Made by a program: the position numbers and the translations under genes. Positions 51,576-61,473 of a stretch of 64,000 nucleotides of DNA are shown piece by piece (position 1 is the stretch's first letter; every line of letters begins with the position of its first letter). This DNA is from Vagococcus xieshaowenii. Its GTDB lineage: Bacteria; Bacillota; Bacilli; Lactobacillales; Vagococcaceae. Location: assembly GCF_004792515.1 (NCBI RefSeq), contig NZ_CP038865.1, positions 332,001 to 396,000 of the forward strand, in the 5' to 3' direction. The notes beneath the pieces are model-generated. The model had not been told where the DNA came from, searched no databases, and was given only the letters and a program-made list of their open reading frames with translations.

Positions 51576-52415
51576 ATGCAAAAACAAAAAAGAAAGACGG
51601 CTATATGGCAACATGCGTTACTAACTGTTTTAGCAATCGTTTGGTTATTTCCGATAGTATGGATTGTTTTAACTAGTTTTAGAGGTGAAGGTGGAGCGTT
51701 TGTTACTTATTTTATGCCCAAAAACTTTACATTAGAAAATTATAAAATGTTATTAACAAGTAATACCTATCCGTTTATTAGATGGTTCTTTAATACGTTA
51801 TTTGTGGCGATTTGTAGTTGTATTTTATCAACATTGATTACCATCGCGATGGCTTATTCATTAAGTCGTTTACGTTTTAAAATGAGAAAACCATTTTTGA
51901 AGGTTGCGTTAGTATTGAACATGTTTCCAGGATTCATGAGCATGATTGCTGTTTATTATATTTTAAAAGCAATGAATTTAACGGGTAGTTTATTAGCATT
52001 GATTATCGTGTACTCATCTGGGGCGGCGTTAGGTTTTTATATTGCTAAAGGTTTCTTTGATACAATTCCTATGGCACTTGATGAATCAGCCATGATCGAT
52101 GGAGCTAGTAAATTTGAGATTTTCACAAAAATCACTTTACCATTAAGTAAACCTATTATTGTTTATACAGCCTTAATGGCATTTATGGCACCTTGGATGG
52201 ATTTTATTTTTGCTAAAATTATTTTAGGTGACAATGTTGAAAAATATACAGTCGCGATTGGTTTATTCACGATGCAAACGAAGGATAAAATTAACGAATA
52301 CTTTATGGCCTTTACGGCGGGATGTGTGTTAATTGCTATTCCGATTACGTTATTATTTATTTTCATGCAAAAATATTACGTTGAGGGTGTAACAAATGGA
52401 TCGGTAAAAGGTTAA
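51576..52415 (+). CDS. mdxG: Maltodextrin ABC transporter permease
   Basis: Second permease, 279 residues with six transmembrane helices and the EAA docking loop DESAMIDGASKFEIFTKITL (about 169-188). It starts 5 bases after mdxF. Its last six codons and stop are duplicated immediately downstream as part of a 36-bp tandem repeat; the extra copy lies after the stop and does not change the protein. Confidence 0.93.
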   Translation: MQKQKRKTAIWQHALLTVLAIVWLFPIVWIVLTSFRGEGGAFVTYFMPKNFTLENYKMLLTSNTYPFIRWFFNTLFVAICSCILSTLITIAMAYSLSRLRFKMRKPFLKVALVLNMFPGFMSMIAVYYILKAMNLTGSLLALIIVYSSGAALGFYIAKGFFDTIPMALDESAMIDGASKFEIFTKITLPLSKPIIVYTALMAFMAPWMDFIFAKIILGDNVEKYTVAIGLFTMQTKDKINEYFMAFTAGCVLIAIPITLLFIFMQKYYVEGVTNGSVKG

Positions 52416-52467
52416 AAAGTAGGATTAATACATGGATCGGTAAAAGGTTAAAAAGTAGGATTAATAC
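52396..52467 (+). repeat. Perfect 36-bp tandem duplication at the end of mdxG
   Basis: Copy 1 (52396-52431) and copy 2 (52432-52467) are identical. The unit begins ATGGATCGGTAAAAGG and includes the mdxG stop codon. Perfect identity suggests a recent event. Confidence 0.93.
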
Positions 52468-52507
52468 AAGGTTGTGACAAACTTTTGTCACCACCTTGTT
52501 TTTTTGT
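52466..52507 (+). terminator. Terminator of mdxEFG
   Basis: ACAAGGTTGTGACAAA (52466-52481) pairs with TTTGTCACCACCTTGT (52484-52499) with one mismatch, then seven T residues. A member of the GTGAC-centred hairpin group. Confidence 0.87.
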
Positions 52508-52588
52508 TTTCAATAAGTGGTTAACAATCAACTTTTGAGTGATTTTTTTGATTTTGTACTATAATAATGGCAAAGGGGGGATAGCGAG

Positions 52589-53641
52589 ATGGCGAGTTTT
52601 TTTCGTAGATACATATTAGGAATATTTCGTTATCGTTACCGTTTGACAGTAAAAGAAAATCAACTGCTGGAGCATTATCATCTGATAATCCAGAAAATAG
52701 TATGTGAACAGCGTGGATGGGATGAAAAGGCAAGAGCGTATTTTGTTAAAAATTGTGTAAAAAAATATTTGACAGCAAATGAGACTTTATCTTTAGATAA
52801 GGTAATCCAAACAGAATTGAATCAAAGTTTACGTGTGGGAACAACACTTTATTATAAAATGTATAAGAAATCTAGCTTATCAACAGAAAAAAAGATTGCG
52901 CTACTATTAAATCAGATGGGTGCTGAGATAGATAATCATGGCATGTTACAATTAACGGGGACGCATACGTTTGACGTTAAAATGGCGCCGCATGGGAAAT
53001 TTTTACATTATTTTTCCAAATTAGTGCAACGTGCGTATGGACGAGAAGGGTTGAAGGATAAGCGTCTACATCAGTTTAGAATCTATATTGATGAGCATAA
53101 TATTCGTTATATTCGTTCATATTTTAAATTACCAAGCATGAATGATGAACAAGCACTTCAATTATATGTGACAAACCCTAAAAAGTCTGGTGGTTTAGGC
53201 GGTCGCAAGTTGATTGCTGAGAGAGGACGTTTTCATAATAAATCAAAACGTAATGCTCCTAGAACAAGTGAGAATCGTAAACGTTTATGTCCTAATTTTC
53301 ACGGTGAATTTATAATAGATGATGAAGGAGAATTTGTTAGCCAATGGAATGTTTTACATAGGGATTTTAACCATCGTGTGGTAAGTGATTGGCAATATTA
53401 TCAGACTGTCTATCGAGATAAACTCGATTATTTTGAAGAACAGATTATTAATGGTGAGTCTTTTAATTATGCTAGTTGGAATGGTAAGATTCATCGTCAG
53501 TTAGATGTTTATCCTACTAGGCGATTAGATTATCCGATAAGAAGGAAAATAGCTAAAAAATGGCGCAGTCCAGGACTTAAAGAATATAAATGGCGTCAAA
53601 AAGATCGTGCAAAGACAAAGTATTATCGACGAGGTTTTTAG
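52589..53641 (+). CDS. Uncharacterised basic protein (possibly DUF3114-like)
   Basis: 350-residue protein that I do not recognise with confidence; it may belong to a family described only in enterococci and streptococci (DUF3114). No signal peptide or membrane helix is evident. The N-terminus (RRYILGIFRYRYR) and the C-terminus (KWRSPGLKEYKWRQKDRAKTKYYRR) are strongly basic. The middle contains a KSGGLGGRKL segment and a compact HGEFIIDDEGEFVSQWNVL stretch. A nucleic-acid contact is suggested by charge only. It has its own GGGGGG-containing ribosome site and sits before a HesB-like gene, 26 bases away. Confidence 0.6.
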   Translation: MASFFRRYILGIFRYRYRLTVKENQLLEHYHLIIQKIVCEQRGWDEKARAYFVKNCVKKYLTANETLSLDKVIQTELNQSLRVGTTLYYKMYKKSSLSTEKKIALLLNQMGAEIDNHGMLQLTGTHTFDVKMAPHGKFLHYFSKLVQRAYGREGLKDKRLHQFRIYIDEHNIRYIRSYFKLPSMNDEQALQLYVTNPKKSGGLGGRKLIAERGRFHNKSKRNAPRTSENRKRLCPNFHGEFIIDDEGEFVSQWNVLHRDFNHRVVSDWQYYQTVYRDKLDYFEEQIINGESFNYASWNGKIHRQLDVYPTRRLDYPIRRKIAKKWRSPGLKEYKWRQKDRAKTKYYRRGF

Positions 53642-53667
53642 CCAAGCGATGAGAAGGAGTGGGATAT

Positions 53668-54024
53668 ATGAAATTAACAGTAACAAACGCAGCTTTAGAA
53701 AAATTACAAGATAAATTAGTCGACGGAGTAGATGTCTATTTGGATTTTATCGATGGAGATAGTCCGGGTTATGAAGGAGCAATCAGTTGTACATTAGCCG
53801 TTGCGTATCGTTTATTAATTGTCTCAACAGATAAAAAATTAAAGGCATTTGATTTATATCAAACAAAAGTAGAAAGTAATATGGGGAATATTGGGATAAA
53901 AGAGAGTTCAATAAGATATTTAGAAGAAGAAATGACTTTGGATTTTAATGCAAGTCTCTTTCGCTTTCAATTAAAAGGGAATAGCGGTATTTTGTCTGAG
54001 AATGTATTAATTGAAAGCATGTAA
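53668..54024 (+). CDS. HesB/IscA-like iron-sulfur biosynthesis family protein
   Basis: 118-residue protein that fits the Firmicutes branch of the HesB-like fold (N-terminus MKLTVTNAALEKLQ, then a beta-rich core). Only one Cys is present (AISCTLAVA); the C-terminal Cys-x-Cys of true A-type Fe-S carriers is missing, so cluster transfer is doubtful. I take ATG 53668 as start because AAGGAG ends 8 bases before; a GTG at 53659 overlaps that site. It probably forms a transcription unit with the preceding unknown gene. Confidence 0.7.
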   Translation: MKLTVTNAALEKLQDKLVDGVDVYLDFIDGDSPGYEGAISCTLAVAYRLLIVSTDKKLKAFDLYQTKVESNMGNIGIKESSIRYLEEEMTLDFNASLFRFQLKGNSGILSENVLIESM

Positions 54025-54058
54025 CTAAAAAGCCGTTCCTTTAGGAACGGCTTTTTAG

Positions 54059-54060
<2 letters not shown>
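54023..54060. terminator. Bidirectional terminator between the HesB-like gene and galR
   Basis: Perfect 17-bp stem (54023-54039 with 54044-54060), loop TTTA, with A and T runs at the two bases of the stem serving each strand. Confidence 0.92.
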
Positions 54061-55057
<997 letters not shown>

Positions 55058-56535
55058 TTAACTAAGTGTTTGAATAAAACGGTCAAATCCAGCTAAACCA
55101 TCCGCTGTTTGTTTAAAGACGCCTGCATCTTCTAGAACATGTAGGAATATATTACCTACCCCTTGTTCAACTATTTGATTAACCGTTTCTTTGGTGATAG
55201 TAGTTGTTTCTTTTAATTGATTTGCCCAATCTAAATGATACTCGGCAATAGCGTGTGTGTCATCTAAAAGGTATGATTTGACATCTTCTAATTCTTCTTT
55301 TAAGCGTGGCGGTAAGATAGCTAAGCCCATCACTTCTATTAAGCCAATATTTTCTTTTTTAATATGATGTAATTCTTTATGTGGATGGAAAATACCATCA
55401 GGATGTTCTTCCGACACATTATTATCGCGTAAGACAATATCTAATTGGAAGCTGTCACCATTTTTTCGAGCGATTGGTGTAATCGTGTGGTGAGGGGTGC
55501 CATCTTTTGAAAAAGCACGAATATCTAAAGATGTATCAGAGTACTGTTGCCAAGCAGCTAAAATAAATTCAGCGCTACGAACTAGGTCTGCTTTATTAGA
55601 ACTTTCTAAACGAATGACCGACATTGGCCACTTGACGATCCCAGCCTTGACATTTGGAAAGCCTAATAAGTCAAATGACTTCATGATAGGTGCTTTGGCC
55701 ATTGGGAATTCATGACGTCCACCTTGATAGTGATCGTGGCTTAAGATTGAACCGCCAACAATTGGCAAATCAGCATTTGAACCAACAAAATAGTGTGGGA
55801 AAATCTCAACAATACGTAGTAGATTCTCAAACAATTGGCGGTTGATTTTCATTGGACGGTGTTCTGCTGACAAGAAAATACAATGTTCATTATAGTAAGC
55901 GTAAGGTGAATACTGTAAGCCCCACGCTTGATTATCTAAATTCAAACGAATAATACGATGATTAGAACGGACGGGATGGTTAATACGACCACGATAGCCT
56001 TCATTTTCCATACATAATAAACAAGCAGGATAATTTGTTTCGGGGCATTTTTTTCTGCTGCAATTTGTTTAGGATCTTTTTCTGGTTTAGATAAATTGAT
56101 GGTAATTTCTAATTCTCCGTATTCTGTCGGAGTAGTGAACTCAATATTTTTAGCAATATCTCGTGTTTTGATATAGTCGTTCATTTTAGAAAGTTCATAA
56201 AAATAATCTGTTGCCAGTTTTGGCTCTTTGTCATAATATTTGGCAAAAAACGCGTTAATGACTGATGGCGGAGGAGTGATTAAATCCATCAATTGTGTCG
56301 CTAATATTTCTTTTTCATAGTTGTTTGAAGCCGCTGTTGCATTTGCGACTAGTGTATCGACTAGTTCGATTGCGGGTAATGGTTGTTGTGTTGTATTAGG
56401 ATCGTTTTTTTCTAGCGTATCTGATCCAATTAAAGATAAAACACGATTTTCTAAGTAGATACGATCTAATTCTGTCCAGCCACCATGTTGGATAGCAATG
56501 GTTACAAAATCTTTGATAGTGTTTGTTAATGTCAT
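55058..56535 (-). pseudogene. galT: UDP-glucose--hexose-1-phosphate uridylyltransferase, frameshifted
   Basis: Leloir-pathway enzyme that exchanges UMP between UDP-glucose and galactose 1-phosphate, in the Firmicutes (type 2) form of about 490 residues. The N-terminal part is read from 56535 (MTLTNTIKDFVTIAI) to about 56045 and the remainder in another frame to 55058. Both halves are well conserved: the second begins around [17 protein letters not shown] and holds the HHTITP active-site segment (written [12 protein letters not shown]). One base is missing between about 56035 and 56060, next to a run of seven A (T7 at 56048-56054 on the plus strand). It could be a real mutation, a slippage-corrected frame or a sequencing error. 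Confidence 0.9.
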
Positions 56536-56549
56536 GTATTTAACCTCTT

Positions 56550-57716
56550 TTAATTTAGTTGACGAGCGCCGTCATCGACTGAAGCAATGTAGAAATCAGC
56601 TGGATAGCCGGTTGTTTGGGTGTAGACACTATTTACTTGTTCTTTAAATGCCTCTACCATATCTTTGTTAACTAAGGCAATCGCACAACCACCAAACCCA
56701 GCACCGGTCATTCTAGCACCTAAGACGCCTGGCTGTTTTTGCGCTGTTGCGACTAAAGTATCTAGTTCGATTCCTGTGACTTCGTAATCAAATTGAAGCG
56801 ATTCGTGAGAAGCATTTAATAATCGACCAAACGTTTCAAGATCATTTCTGACTAAGGCTTCTTTGGCTTTTAGTGTGCGTTGGTTTTCAGTGACAGCGTG
56901 TTTGGCACGTCGTTCTAGTGTGTCATCGTTAATTAAGTGTCGGCTTTTCTCGAATGCTTCTTCATCTAAATCGCCAAGTGCATGGATAGGTAAGTCTGTT
57001 TGAAGTCTTCTCAATGCTTCTTCACATTCGCTACGACGTTCGTTGTATTTAGAATCAGCTAATTCACGTCGTTTATTGGTATTCATAATGACGATTACAT
57101 TGTCACCGAATGCAGCAGGCACTAGCTCATATTTTAAGGTATTAGTATCTAGCAACATCGCTTGATCTTTTTTCCCCATACCAATAGCAAATTGGTCCAT
57201 GATGCCTGAGTTTACACCGATGAAGTCATTTTCAGTTTTTTTACCATATTTTACTAATTCAAGTTGTGGAATATCTAATTGGAATTCATTATTAATAATC
57301 ACACCTGTTAATAATTCAATAGAAGCAGAAGAAGACAGACCGGCTCCATTTGGAATATTACCATAGAAAAAGATATCTAGTCCATAAGGGATTTGATGGC
57401 CGTCTTCTTTCATATAGTGAATCATGCCTTTTGGATAATTCGTCCAATTGTCTTCTTTCTTATAGTTTAAATCATCTAATGAGACAGTGATGATACCTAA
57501 TTCTGGGAAGTTAGCAGAATAAAAACGTAATAGTTGATCTTCACGCTTCTTAATTAATCCGTAGGTTCCAATCGTGATAGCTGCTGGGAAAACATGTCCG
57601 CCGTTATAATCGGTATGTTCACCAATTAAGTTGATTCGTCCTGGAGAAAAGTAAACGCCTTCATTTTTCGTTCCAAAGATAGTTTCAAATTGCTGAGTCA
57701 ATTGTTCTGTGTTCAT
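56550..57716 (-). CDS. galK: Galactokinase
   Basis: Phosphorylates galactose to galactose 1-phosphate. GHMP-kinase family, 388 residues: the galactokinase signature [15 protein letters not shown] (about residues 26-40), the ATP-binding motif [13 protein letters not shown] (about 121-133) and the third motif [16 protein letters not shown] (about 335-350). First gene of galK-galT-galR on the minus strand and intact, unlike galT. Preceded by a promoter with two symmetrical operators. Confidence 0.95.
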   Translation of the reverse strand: MNTEQLTQQFETIFGTKNEGVYFSPGRINLIGEHTDYNGGHVFPAAITIGTYGLIKKREDQLLRFYSANFPELGIITVSLDDLNYKKEDNWTNYPKGMIHYMKEDGHQIPYGLDIFFYGNIPNGAGLSSSASIELLTGVIINNEFQLDIPQLELVKYGKKTENDFIGVNSGIMDQFAIGMGKKDQAMLLDTNTLKYELVPAAFGDNVIVIMNTNKRRELADSKYNERRSECEEALRRLQTDLPIHALGDLDEEAFEKSRHLINDDTLERRAKHAVTENQRTLKAKEALVRNDLETFGRLLNASHESLQFDYEVTGIELDTLVATAQKQPGVLGARMTGAGFGGCAIALVNKDMVEAFKEQVNSVYTQTTGYPADFYIASVDDGARQLN

Positions 57717-57732
57717 GATAGTGCCTCCTAAT

Positions 57733-57779
57733 AAATAGTTTAGTAAATATATTGTAAAATATTTACTAAACTATTTCAA
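57733..57779 (-). promoter_or_regulatory. galK promoter with paired GalR-type operators
   Basis: On the minus strand TTGAAA (57774-57779) and TACAAT (57751-57756) are 17 bases apart. An 18-bp perfect inverted repeat (57733-57750 with 57759-57776) surrounds the -10. Each arm contains an odd palindrome TTTANTAAA, centred at 57743 and 57766, so one lies in the spacer and the other just downstream of the -10. Confidence 0.75.
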
Positions 57780-57812
57780 TAGGAATAAGAAATTTTTTTA
57801 ACTAAAGAAAAG

Positions 57813-57838
57813 AGCTGTGACAAAAGTTTGTCACAGCT
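57813..57838 (-). terminator. Terminator of the phosphogluconolactonase gene
   Basis: AGCTGTGACAAA (57813-57824) pairs perfectly with TTTGTCACAGCT (57827-57838), followed on the minus strand by CTTTTCTTT. Same hairpin group as at 36 kb, 43 kb and 52 kb. Confidence 0.83.
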
Positions 57839-57853
57839 TCTCGTATGATGGAT

Positions 57854-58876
57854 TTAGTTAATATACGTGCAGACGCATTCAGGTGCTAATGTGTCACGAC
57901 TAATTAAGCTCAACTTACCTGTTTCTTTTGAACGTTCAAATAAAGCAAGATTATCCGATTCTTGGTGAGAGCAAATTAAGAAATCTTCTGTTTTATTTAA
58001 AGTGAAGTCACGAGGGAAATCGCCTTCTGATGAAACGATGTCTATTAATGCTAATGTTTCGCCATTGTCACTTACAGAGAAGATAGCAAGTGAGTCATGT
58101 CCACGGTTTGAAGCATAAAGGAAGCGACCATCACTTGAGATACGAATCGCACCGCCACTACTTTGAGTAGTATTATTTTCAGGTAAAGTAGAAATTGTTT
58201 GCAATTCGGTCATTGAACCATCTGTTCGTTGATAGTCAACCACTGTAATGGTATTGTTTAATTCCCCAATAATATAAGCTAAATCAAGCGTTGGATGAAA
58301 TACGATATGACGTGGACCAGCACCAGGCGTTGTTCTGAAAACTGAGGCTTCAGTTAATTTTCCTTCGTCGTTTATATCATATACATGAACGTCATCTGTT
58401 CCTAAGTCACAAGAGACTAAACGGTTATCAGGTGTTAAATCTGCATAGTGAGCGTGAGGAGCTGTTTGATTAGCATGAGGTCCGTTACCTGTATGAATGG
58501 CTGTGTCACGTAGTTCTAGTGTGCCATCTTCTAATATTTTATATACGTGAATTAACCCACGGTGGTAATTAGCATCGAAAACGAAACCACGCACGTTGTC
58601 CACTCCAATATAGCATGGTGGAGCGCCTTCTTCTAATAATTGTTGACGTAAAACATATTCGCCATCTACTAATTCATAAACAGCTACACCACCAAAGGCT
58701 TCATCTTTTGAAACCACATATAAAAAGTTTTGTTTGCTTGTTCCTAAGTAAGTTGGGGAATCAGCAACCGCTATCAATTTTAGGTTTTCTAATGTTTTAT
58801 TTTCTGTATCAAGTGATAGTTGGTAAATCCCTTGGCTAGTTTTTTTTGTATAAGTTCCTAATAAAATAGTTTCCAT
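57854..58876 (-). CDS. pgl: 6-phosphogluconolactonase, beta-propeller (YbhE/YkgB) type
   Basis: Hydrolyses 6-phosphogluconolactone in the oxidative pentose phosphate pathway. 340 residues of the seven-bladed beta-propeller lactonase family; repeated blade motifs such as NRGHDSLAIFSV and PRHIVFHPTLDLAYI (about 190-205) are clear, and the N-terminus LLGTYTKKTSQGIY is the usual first blade. No catalytic residues of the unrelated NagB-type Pgl are expected. Monocistronic, with an AGGCAGG-like ribosome site. Confidence 0.88.
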   Translation of the reverse strand: METILLGTYTKKTSQGIYQLSLDTENKTLENLKLIAVADSPTYLGTSKQNFLYVVSKDEAFGGVAVYELVDGEYVLRQQLLEEGAPPCYIGVDNVRGFVFDANYHRGLIHVYKILEDGTLELRDTAIHTGNGPHANQTAPHAHYADLTPDNRLVSCDLGTDDVHVYDINDEGKLTEASVFRTTPGAGPRHIVFHPTLDLAYIIGELNNTITVVDYQRTDGSMTELQTISTLPENNTTQSSGGAIRISSDGRFLYASNRGHDSLAIFSVSDNGETLALIDIVSSEGDFPRDFTLNKTEDFLICSHQESDNLALFERSKETGKLSLISRDTLAPECVCTYIN

Positions 58877-59003
58877 TAATAATACCTGCCTTTCGTTTCA
58901 TGATAATATTATAACATAGAGCTTATTGAGTAGAGAGGTATTATTAATATAAGGTTATGTGATACAATAGAAACAAGTAATTTTTATATGAAAGAGGGAT
59001 TTT

Positions 59004-59360
59004 ATGAAAGAAAATACGATTATATCAGTGGGAGAAAATGCTGTTTCTAGTAAAGATAATATGATTATTTTATTTGATGAAACAGCAACAGATGACATTA
59101 AGAACGTTGCTGTGATACATCAACCAATCAATCAAGAAGTGACATATCAATTATCAGTCGGTACAACGATTAAATTTGGTGAGCAATGTTACGCTATAGA
59201 AGAAATGGGTGAAAGGGTTAACGGATCGTTAACCATGATGGGGCATGCTACGTTACTCTTTAAAGAACGATCTGATGAAGATTTATTACCAAATGCACTC
59301 TATCTATCACCATATAATCTTCCTGAAATTAAAACAGGTATGTCATTAATCTTTGACTAA
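59004..59360 (+). CDS. Orphan PTS glucitol/sorbitol-type EIIA
   Basis: 118-residue protein of the EIIA-Gut family. The phosphorylatable His aligns as H39 (AVIHQP), corresponding to the His of SrlB, and the GHATLLF segment (about 83-89) matches the conserved GHVTLRF. No EIIB, EIIC or sorbitol dehydrogenase gene is nearby, so it may serve a distant PTS or act as a regulatory phosphocarrier. Its end is 20 bases before the AI-2E permease start, so the two are probably co-transcribed. Confidence 0.85.
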   Translation: MKENTIISVGENAVSSKDNMIILFDETATDDIKNVAVIHQPINQEVTYQLSVGTTIKFGEQCYAIEEMGERVNGSLTMMGHATLLFKERSDEDLLPNALYLSPYNLPEIKTGMSLIFD

Positions 59361-59379
59361 TAAAGGAGGAGTGAATGGT

Positions 59380-60552
59380 ATGGAAAAATTTAAACGCCCA
59401 AGCCCGTCATGGTTTTGGAAATTATTTTTAAATAGTAAAACAGTGACAGGGTTGATTATTTTAATTCTCGTATTACTCGCTATTTTCTTATTTAATAAGG
59501 TCTCGTATTTGTTTACGCCGATTTTCCAATTTATTGGTATTATTGGGGCACCGTTAGTGTTTGCAGGGATACTGTATTACCTGCTAGAGCCTGTTGTGTC
59601 GTTCCTAGAAAAAAAAGGTTTATCAAGAGTTTGGAGCATATCGTTGATTTTCGTTGCAATTGTAGCGTTATTGGTATGGGGAATTGTCATTTTATTCCCG
59701 ATGTTACAAGAACAGATTATCAGCTTTAGTAACAATTGGCCGGACTATTGGGAAACGATTCAAAATAAAGGAAGCGATATTTTGAAGCATCCATTGCTTG
59801 CACAATATGCGGATCAAATTGAAAAAGTTAGTAAGAACTTCTTCGATTCTTTCGGTTCAATGATTCAAAAATTTTCTAAAAACACAGTATCAGGTATTGG
59901 TAGCTTGATTGGTGTGATGACCACTATTTTCTTAACAATAGCAACAGGACCAATTATCCTGTTTTATCTATTAAAAGATGGTAAGCAATTAAGCCTTTAT
60001 ATTGAGAAGTTTTTGCCAAGTAAATCAAAAAAGCCGATTATGCAAGTCTTGACTGATATTAACGAAAAAGTTTCAAGTTATATTAGAGGGCAATTGGTTG
60101 TAGCGTTTGTTGTTGCTATCTTATTTATGATTGGTTTTAAAATAGTCGGTCTTGAGTATGGTGTGACATTAGGGATACTGGCTGGATTTATGAATCTTAT
60201 ACCTTATTTAGGTTCATTTTTAGCGATGATTCCTGCCATTATTTTGGCAATTGTCGCTGGACCGATGATGATAGTTAAGGTGTTAATTGTCTTTTCAGTT
60301 GAGCAGTTTATTGAGGGGCGATTTGTGTCTCCTTTAATTTTAGGTAATCAGTTAGAGATTCATCCAATTACGATTATTTTCGTTTTACTTACTTCAGGAA
60401 AAGTATTTGGTGTTGCAGGAGTTATTTTAGGAGTTCCTGGTTATGCTGCTATTAAAGTTATTGTGACACATGCCTTTAGCTGGTATATTGCACATTCAAG
60501 GTTGTATGATGTAGAAGACAAAGAACGTCTAATAAAAAAACCAGAAGCTTAG
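59380..60552 (+). CDS. AI-2E family transporter (PerM/YtvI-like)
   Basis: Polytopic membrane protein of 390 residues with about eight hydrophobic segments and the family signature near the C-terminus (GFMNLIPYLGSFLAMIPA and the EGRFVSPLILG stretch). The family includes the putative autoinducer-2 exporter TqsA, but most members have other or unknown substrates, including sodium/proton exchange. ATG 59380 is preceded by AAAGGAGGAG at good distance; the frame extends upstream into the IIA gene without a better start. Export of autoinducer is not shown by sequence. Confidence 0.87.
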   Translation: MEKFKRPSPSWFWKLFLNSKTVTGLIILILVLLAIFLFNKVSYLFTPIFQFIGIIGAPLVFAGILYYLLEPVVSFLEKKGLSRVWSISLIFVAIVALLVWGIVILFPMLQEQIISFSNNWPDYWETIQNKGSDILKHPLLAQYADQIEKVSKNFFDSFGSMIQKFSKNTVSGIGSLIGVMTTIFLTIATGPIILFYLLKDGKQLSLYIEKFLPSKSKKPIMQVLTDINEKVSSYIRGQLVVAFVVAILFMIGFKIVGLEYGVTLGILAGFMNLIPYLGSFLAMIPAIILAIVAGPMMIVKVLIVFSVEQFIEGRFVSPLILGNQLEIHPITIIFVLLTSGKVFGVAGVILGVPGYAAIKVIVTHAFSWYIAHSRLYDVEDKERLIKKPEA

Positions 60553-60566
60553 CTTCTGGTTTTTTG
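60535..60566. terminator. Bidirectional terminator between the AI-2E gene and azoR
   Basis: AAAAAACCAGAAGC (60535-60548) pairs perfectly with GCTTCTGGTTTTTT (60552-60565) and overlaps the stop codon of the permease gene. Confidence 0.9.
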
Positions 60567-60580
60567 CATTGTCTGTTTAA

Positions 60581-61201
60581 TTAGAAAGTTTCTGCAACTT
60601 TTTCTGCATGAGCTTTAGCTGCTGCCATAATGTCTTCTTTTTGTTCTGGATGATGATCAATTCCTTCGATAGGAACCAATGTGTGCTCCATTACACCAAC
60701 GAAGTTCATCATTGCTTTAACGTATTGGCTAGAGAAGTCAGCACCATCGTAGTTACCGCCACCTGATTGAATATGAACAACTTTTTTACCTTCAGTCATA
60801 GGTACTGGCCCATTTTCAGTGTAACGGAAAGTTTTACCAGCAACGTTAATAGCGTCGAACCAAGCCTTAAGCTTAGTAGGGATATTTAAGTTCCATAAAG
60901 CATTTGCGATAACAATTTTATCAGCAGCTAGGAACTGTTCAGTTAATTCACTGAAGCCGGCCATTGCTTTTTGTTGTTCAGCTGTTAATGCTGAAAATTC
61001 AGTACCGCCACCTAAAGCGTACATTGCTGATAATAATGTACCATCTAATTCTGGGATATATGAATCAAATAAATCCAATACTTCGATTGTATCTGTAGGA
61101 TTTACTTCTTTGTATTTATTGAAGAATACATCTGTTACTGCTAAAGTCTTTGATTGCTCTCCTGTTAATGGATGAGCTTTTACAAATAAAACATTTGCCA
61201 T
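60581..61201 (-). CDS. azoR: FMN-dependent NADH:azoreductase
   Basis: Flavodoxin-like quinone/azo-compound reductase, 206 residues. FMN-binding loops are visible: KAHPLTGEQSKTLAV (about residues 9-23), NALWNLNIPTKLKAWFD (about 99-115) and HIQSGGGNYDGADF (about 148-161). The family gives protection against quinones and reduces azo dyes. Monocistronic and divergent from the recombinase-like gene, with an AAGGTGG-type ribosome site. Confidence 0.92.
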   Translation of the reverse strand: MANVLFVKAHPLTGEQSKTLAVTDVFFNKYKEVNPTDTIEVLDLFDSYIPELDGTLLSAMYALGGGTEFSALTAEQQKAMAGFSELTEQFLAADKIVIANALWNLNIPTKLKAWFDAINVAGKTFRYTENGPVPMTEGKKVVHIQSGGGNYDGADFSSQYVKAMMNFVGVMEHTLVPIEGIDHHPEQKEDIMAAAKAHAEKVAETF

Positions 61202-61381
61202 AATTTATTTTACCACCTTACTTTTTGATAGTTATTATTATACATAAAAAAAGTAAGTAAAACAATTGAAAAATATTTTTGTTTTTTAAAGAGGGAATAA
61301 TAGTCGTATATAGAGTGCTATTATAGTATTCTTTATTAGTTAACGTAAGTTTTTTTCATATTTTTCACATCAAGGTGCAAT

Positions 61382-61459
61382 TAGTGAACTAGTCTTTTTA
61401 TCATACATTAATTATAATTTAAGTATAATAAAAGAAACGTTAATTGTACGTTCACTAAA
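61382..61459. promoter_or_regulatory. Inverted 9-mers flanking the promoter of the recombinase-like gene
   Basis: TTAGTGAAC (61382-61390) and its exact reverse complement GTTCACTAA (61451-61459) bracket a TATAAT (61425-61430). Inside the right arm AACGT...ACGTT (61437-61453) forms a smaller palindrome. The right 9-mer ends 15 bases before the start codon and overlaps the leader. These could be binding sites for the recombinase-like protein itself. Confidence 0.45.
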
Positions 61460-61473
61460 AGGAGAAGATTGGT

